Below, one piece after another: positions 40,044-40,091 of a DNA stretch of 40,091 bases. Position numbers and translations under genes: made by a program. The DNA is taken from the NCBI GenBank assembly GCA_947575745.1, contig CANPOS010000017.1:1-40091 (forward strand). Direction: 5' to 3'. The stretch comes from an uncultured Clostridium sp. Its GTDB lineage: Bacteria; Bacillota; Clostridia; TANB77; CAG-508. A model generated the notes under the pieces. The model did no database searches and was not told where the DNA came from. It saw only the letters and a list, made by a program, of their open reading frames with translations. Within the stretch, counting starts at the first letter, position 1. Every line of letters starts with the position of its first letter.

Positions 40044-40091
40044 TAAAGAAGAAAAAATAATACTAAAAGTAAGAACAAAAGAAGGAAAGAA

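Overview
The window is low-GC, strongly A/T-biased DNA from a Gram-positive bacterium, most likely an uncultured gut-type Clostridia. The evidence is a CIRCE-controlled hrcA-grpE-dnaK-dnaJ cluster, a YtxC-family sporulation-associated protein, an LCP cell-wall enzyme, TTGACA/TATAAT promoters, strong GGAGG ribosome sites, and near-exclusive use of AGA for arginine. I cannot name a genus.

The central observation is a recoding signal. Ten genes (an unknown gene between dnaK and dnaJ, dnaJ, argS, nadD, ispA, cdsA, mnmA, tgt, an ABC permease and a dacA-type carboxypeptidase) are each split by a +1 frame change, and argS is split twice. All 11 breaks have the same form: an in-frame CGG codon where one extra C precedes a glycine GGA (once GGT). 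Skipping that C restores a full-length protein of normal family size with the expected glycine. I checked every CGG triplet in the window on the coding strands. Outside one foreign-looking amylase gene, the only in-frame CGG codons are these 11 sites, and no gene is broken in any other way. I infer that CGG is not read as arginine here but triggers +1 slippage, or is read as a four-base CGGN codon, giving glycine. Analogous +1 decoding is known in some mitochondria, such as Perkinsus cox1 at AGG-Y. I know of no described bacterial case.

Layout: 1-330 tRNA-Glu and the hrcA promoter/CIRCE; 331-5708 chaperone cluster with an unknown gene; 5849-7711 a neopullulanase-type amylase with different codon use and three ordinary in-frame CGG codons, flanked by terminators (probable recent transfer); 7877-10723 pfkA and argS; 10871-15213 LCP protein, glycogen phosphorylase and a small membrane protein; 15349-18422 metG, tmk, nadD; 18422-18519 a candidate structured RNA; 18639-25104 pyrH, frr, ispA, uppS, cdsA, rseP, a NadM-like gene and queA; 25350-28817 (minus) ytxC, GH57 branching enzyme and a DUF4912 protein; 29000-30274 a putative glycosyltransferase; 30281-34994 L21 leader, rplU, rpmA, mnmA, tgt and a WG-repeat protein; 35040-35284 a 6S-like RNA; 35518-38583 a membrane protein with an ABC exporter; 38633-39857 (minus) a DD-carboxypeptidase.

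The genes cover protein folding (HrcA/GrpE/DnaK/DnaJ), alpha-glucan storage and use (amylase, PfkA, GlgP, GH57, DUF4912), translation and tRNA modification (ArgS, MetG, Frr, L21, L27, QueA, Tgt, MnmA), NAD synthesis, and lipid-carrier and envelope synthesis (IspA, UppS, CdsA, RseP, LCP, DacA). Two families of long palindromic intergenic elements are also present: one at 19343-19470 and 20047-20175 with a possible divergent copy at 1958-2078, and one at 25200-25336 and 35303-35430. They keep their cores while their stems change in a pairing-preserving way.
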